Source: Rhodococcus sp. (in: high G+C Gram-positive bacteria)
GTDB lineage: Bacteria; Actinomycetota; Actinomycetes; Mycobacteriales; Mycobacteriaceae
DNA: 32,763 nt
Assembly: GCA_012514505.1 (NCBI GenBank)
Contig: JAAZAD010000179.1
Coordinates: 1-32,763 of the forward strand
Reading direction: 5' to 3'
The position numbers were made by a program, and so were the translations under genes. Shown here piece after piece: positions 30,419 through 32,763 of this stretch (position 1 is its first letter; each line of letters begins with the position of its first letter). Below the pieces are notes generated by a model that worked only from the letters and a program-made list of their open reading frames with translations, was not told where the DNA came from and did no database searches.

Positions 30419-31687
30419 TTGAGCGAGAACTGGTTGGGGGAGACGTTCGAGATCGATCTCGGCAAGCCCGGACACGGTGGTTTCGTCGTCGGCCGACACG
30501 AGGGGCGCGTCGTGTTCGTGCGACACGGACTTCCCGGGGAGCGCGTCGTCGCCCGGGTGACCGAGGATCGCGGAGGCTCGTTCTGCCGCGCCGACGCCGT
30601 CGAGATCGTCTCCGCGTCGGCTGATCGCGTGCCTCCGCTGTGCCCGCAGTCGGGGCCACACGGAGCGGGATGCTGCGACTATTCCCATGCTTCTCTTCCG
30701 GCGCAACGGGCGATGAAATCGGCTGTCGTGGAGGAACTGCTCAGCCGGATCGGGGGTACCGACAGGACGGTTTCGGTAGAGGAGTTGCCGGGAACCGGAA
30801 ACGGGAGTGGATGGCGTACCCGCGTCCGTCTCGCAGTGGATGCCAACGGACGGCCAGGCTTTCACCGTCATCGCAGTGCCGAGATCGAGACAGACCTTTC
30901 GTGCCCACAGATGGTGCCAGACGCGTATGTGGGTCTGAGGGACATGGACTTTCGCCCTGGAGCCGAAGTGGCGATCGTGATGGATTCGGCCGGGGACCGG
31001 CACGTTGTCGAGATCGCGCCACCGAAGATGTCGAAGGCAGGCAGGGCAGGTGGCGGGCGTCGCGGTGCGACTGCGCGCCGGGCAGCTCGTGGCGGCGTGC
31101 GTGCGGAACGGGTCGTCTCGGGGACGGGGCGGCCGGTCGAGTATGTCGGGGACCGGGCGTGGACGTTGTCGGCGACCGGCTTCTGGCAGGCGCACCGCGG
31201 CGCGGCGAGCGCGTACTCGAATCTGGTGGCGGAATGGGCGCGAGTGTCGTCCGGCGATGTTGCCTGGGACCTGTATGGGGGAGTGGGGGTGTTCGCCTCC
31301 GCGCTCGCGGATCGTGTCGGTGTCGACGGTCTGGTCGAATCGGTCGAGTACTCGGTCGGTGCGGTCGCGGATGGTCGGGCCTCGCTGAGCGGTCTCTCTC
31401 AGGTTCGTTTCCATGCCGGACGAGTGGAGCGAGCGCTCGGCGAGTTGCAGGCAGGCGCGACGGTGGCGGTTCTGGACCCGCCGCGGGCCGGCGCAGGGCG
31501 GGACGTGGTGCACGCAGTTTCTGCATCGGATGTTCCCCGGGTCGTCCACGTCGGCTGTGATCCGGCGTCGTTCGCCCGTGACCTGGCGCTCTACCGTGAG
31601 TTCGGGTACGAGGTCGAGCAAGTGCGCGCGTTCGACGCCTTCCCCCTGACGCACCACGTCGAATGTATGGCTCTGCTCACCCGCTGA
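30419..31687 (+). CDS. TRAM-domain RNA 5-methyluridine methyltransferase (TrmA/RlmD family, Rv2689c-like)
   Basis: A 422-residue enzyme if TTG 30419 is the start (GTGAGG nine bases upstream); GTG 30404, overlapping the permease stop, is also in frame. An N-terminal TRAM domain (EIDLGKPGHGGFVVGRHEGRVVFVRHGLPGE) precedes a cysteine cluster (C75, C85, C86, C162). The SAM motif is AWDLYGGVGVFASALA. The catalytic set is LDPPRAGAGRD, nucleophile C380 in VGCDPASFARDL and general base E415 in LTHHVECMALL. It methylates C5 of a uridine in tRNA or 23S rRNA; which one is not decidable here. The usual CGGC iron-sulfur signature is replaced by AGCC. A lysine/arginine-rich insertion (KAGRAGGGRRGATARRAARGG) lies mid-protein. 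Confidence 0.9.
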   Translation: MSENWLGETFEIDLGKPGHGGFVVGRHEGRVVFVRHGLPGERVVARVTEDRGGSFCRADAVEIVSASADRVPPLCPQSGPHGAGCCDYSHASLPAQRAMKSAVVEELLSRIGGTDRTVSVEELPGTGNGSGWRTRVRLAVDANGRPGFHRHRSAEIETDLSCPQMVPDAYVGLRDMDFRPGAEVAIVMDSAGDRHVVEIAPPKMSKAGRAGGGRRGATARRAARGGVRAERVVSGTGRPVEYVGDRAWTLSATGFWQAHRGAASAYSNLVAEWARVSSGDVAWDLYGGVGVFASALADRVGVDGLVESVEYSVGAVADGRASLSGLSQVRFHAGRVERALGELQAGATVAVLDPPRAGAGRDVVHAVSASDVPRVVHVGCDPASFARDLALYREFGYEVEQVRAFDAFPLTHHVECMALLTR

Positions 31688-31722
31688 TTCGCTGAACTTA
31701 CGCCGGCGTCGCTGCAAACTAA

Positions 31723-31764
31723 TTGCTTAGCGCATGCAACTAGGTATATAGTTGGTTGCTGCAA
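31723..31764 (+). promoter_or_regulatory. marR promoter with overlapping inverted-repeat operator
   Basis: TTGCTT (31723-31728) and TATAGT (31747-31752) with 18-base spacing form a good SigA-type promoter. A 24-bp near-palindrome at 31736-31759, with GCAAC/GTTGC ends, an exact AACTA/TAGTT core (6-base gap) and a central TATATA, covers the -10. Further TTGC and GCAA half-sites lie at 31714, 31723 and 31756-31764. This suggests autorepression by the MarR protein encoded downstream. Confidence 0.65.
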
Positions 31765-31791
31765 GTACATATATGCCTGCAGGGAGTCGCG

Positions 31792-32268
31792 TTGTCCGTT
31801 CAGCCAGACACAACTCAAGCCCTCGTCGACGCCGTCTTCATGTTGGGGCGCTCGTTGCGGAGCCTTCTCGTCCATGAGGGGGGTGCAGTACTGCCCTCTG
31901 CGTTGATCGGAGTGCTCGTCGTTCTCGCGCGCAGGGGGGAGTGCCGGCAAAACGAACTGGCTTCGGAACTGTTCGTGAGCCAGTCCTCGCTCAGTAGGCA
32001 GATCTCCGAACTCGTCGAAGGCGGATACGTCATCCGGGAAACCGACCCGGAAGACAGACGTGCGTCCAGGGTGCAGGTGTCATCCGCGGGGACTGAAGTT
32101 CTCCGGGTAACCAAGGAACGTCGCGCGGCGCGCCTGCGCGAGATGCTCGAAGGCTGGTCGCAGGACGACGCGAAAGCGGCCGTCGACGCGGTGAACCGAC
32201 TCAACGAAACATTCAGTGCCGCTCAGCATCCACGTGAGTTCGCACACCATACAGATCTCGGGAGATAA
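31792..32268 (+). CDS. MarR family transcriptional regulator
   Basis: A 158-residue winged-helix regulator. TTG 31792 is chosen because AGGGAG lies at 31781-31786; a longer frame from 31756 starts inside the operator. The winged helix is QNELASELFVSQSSLSRQISELVEGGYVIRETDPEDRRASRVQVSSAG, with the DxDRR-type wing. The helical dimerisation parts lie before residue 50 and after 105. C51 is the only cysteine, so simple thiol sensing is possible but unproven. It precedes the MFS gene by six bases on the same strand, the usual arrangement for a drug- or phenol-responsive repressor of an exporter. The inducer is unknown. Confidence 0.9.
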   Translation: MSVQPDTTQALVDAVFMLGRSLRSLLVHEGGAVLPSALIGVLVVLARRGECRQNELASELFVSQSSLSRQISELVEGGYVIRETDPEDRRASRVQVSSAGTEVLRVTKERRAARLREMLEGWSQDDAKAAVDAVNRLNETFSAAQHPREFAHHTDLGR

Positions 32269-32274
32269 CCGCTC

Positions 32275-32763
32275 ATGTCAGTGTCCACTGGACAGAATCC
32301 CAACGAGGATTCGGTGACCGAAGAGGGCGGTGCCATGAGTCACCGCGAGATCCTCGAAGCTCTCACGGGATTGATCGCGGCGCTTTTCACCGCTCTCCTG
32401 AGTACGACCATCGTCGCCACCGCGCTACCCACGATCATCGGTGACCTCCAGGGCACCCAGACGCAGTACGCATGGATCATCACCAGCACCTTGCTGGCGA
32501 CCGCAGCGTCGACGCCGATCTGGGGCAAGTTTGCCGACCTGTTCAACAAGAAGATGCTGGTGCAATCGGCGATCGTCATCTTCGTTGTCGGTTCGATGAT
32601 CGCCGGACTGTCGCACAACGTGTCGCTGCTGCTGTTCGCACGCGTGATCCAGGGCATCGGAATGGGCGGCCTGACGGCATTGGTCGTCGCCATTATCGGC
32701 AGCATCATCCCACCGCGTGATCGTGGTCGATACCAGGGATATACAGGCGCGGCGATGGCGGTA
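32275..32763 (+). CDS. MFS transporter, DHA2 (EmrB/QacA, 14-helix) type, 3' end outside window
   Basis: The first 163 residues are visible from ATG 32275 (GGGAG ten bases upstream) and the frame is open at the window edge. An N-terminal acidic tail of about 20 residues precedes the first helices: EALTGLIAALFTALLSTTIVATALPTI (with the family motif TIVATALPTI), QYAWIITSTLLATAASTPIWGKFADLFNKK (motif A with D and K), LVQSAIVIFVVGSMIAGLS and LFARVIQGIGMGGL (motif B, RVIQGIG). These are typical of proton-driven drug exporters. The substrate cannot be told. It is cotranscribed with, and presumably repressed by, the MarR gene six bases upstream. Confidence 0.9.
   Translation, partial: MSVSTGQNPNEDSVTEEGGAMSHREILEALTGLIAALFTALLSTTIVATALPTIIGDLQGTQTQYAWIITSTLLATAASTPIWGKFADLFNKKMLVQSAIVIFVVGSMIAGLSHNVSLLLFARVIQGIGMGGLTALVVAIIGSIIPPRDRGRYQGYTGAAMAV

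Noticed and set aside
1-32763. IdeR iron boxes, tRNA genes, insertion sequences, CRISPR repeats
   Set aside because: Read for on both strands by eye; no convincing match found.

Overview
The window looks like a chromosomal core segment of a mycolic-acid actinobacterium, most likely Rhodococcus or a close relative. The reasons are high GC by eye, frequent GTG/TTG starts, mycothiol-dependent formaldehyde oxidation, IdeR, polyphosphate glucokinase, the SigA/SigB pair, and many actinobacteria-only DUF families. From memory, the gene order from the PAC2 gene (Rv2714-like) through ideR, sigB, DUF3099, DUF3039, YihY, sigA, ppgK, suhB, cei, DUF4193, DUF3093, dut, DUF3710, hydrolase, OB-fold, DUF3159, ceoC, ceoB, permease and TRAM RNA methyltransferase largely follows Mycobacterium tuberculosis Rv2689c-Rv2714. 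I could run no search, so family names rest on recognised motifs and recalled sequences.

Layout. 1-577: PAC2 gene cut by the window edge. 867-2575: mycothiol-dependent formaldehyde dehydrogenase coupled to a metallo-beta-lactamase-fold hydrolase. 2621-4626: lipoprotein and DUF4192 protein. 4633-6324: galE and ideR in one minus-strand unit. 6489-10452: AcuC-type deacetylase overlapping a GNAT/acyl-CoA-synthetase-like protein acetyltransferase, ended by a large hairpin. 10574-13631: sigB, a SAM methyltransferase and DUF3099 on the minus strand. 13747-17931: DUF3039, YihY/BrkB, a superfamily 2 helicase, DUF7455 and DUF952. 17993-21334: sigA, ppgK and divergent suhB. 21364-24913: cei, DUF4193, DUF3093, dut, DUF3710. 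24929-26918: alpha/beta hydrolase, OB-fold protein, DUF3159 membrane protein. 26892-30407: ceoC and ceoB (TrkA/RCK type) divergent from a permease closely resembling the potassium importer KimA. 30419-31687: RNA 5-methyluridine methyltransferase. 31738-32763: MarR regulator and DHA2-type MFS exporter (cut by the edge), where the recalled mycobacterial order ends.

Functional themes are transcription control (sigA, sigB, ideR, marR), reversible lysine acetylation (acuC plus Pat-like), formaldehyde detoxification, potassium homeostasis, nucleotide hygiene (dut), and polyphosphate/inositol metabolism. I see no insertion sequence, CRISPR array, prophage or RNA gene. Most of the window is conserved housekeeping DNA. 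The observations most worth following are the KimA-like permease beside ceoBC, the acuC/Pat operon with a degenerate catalytic histidine, a recurrent -10 element six bases upstream of start codons (leaderless transcripts), and a clustered operator at the marR promoter.
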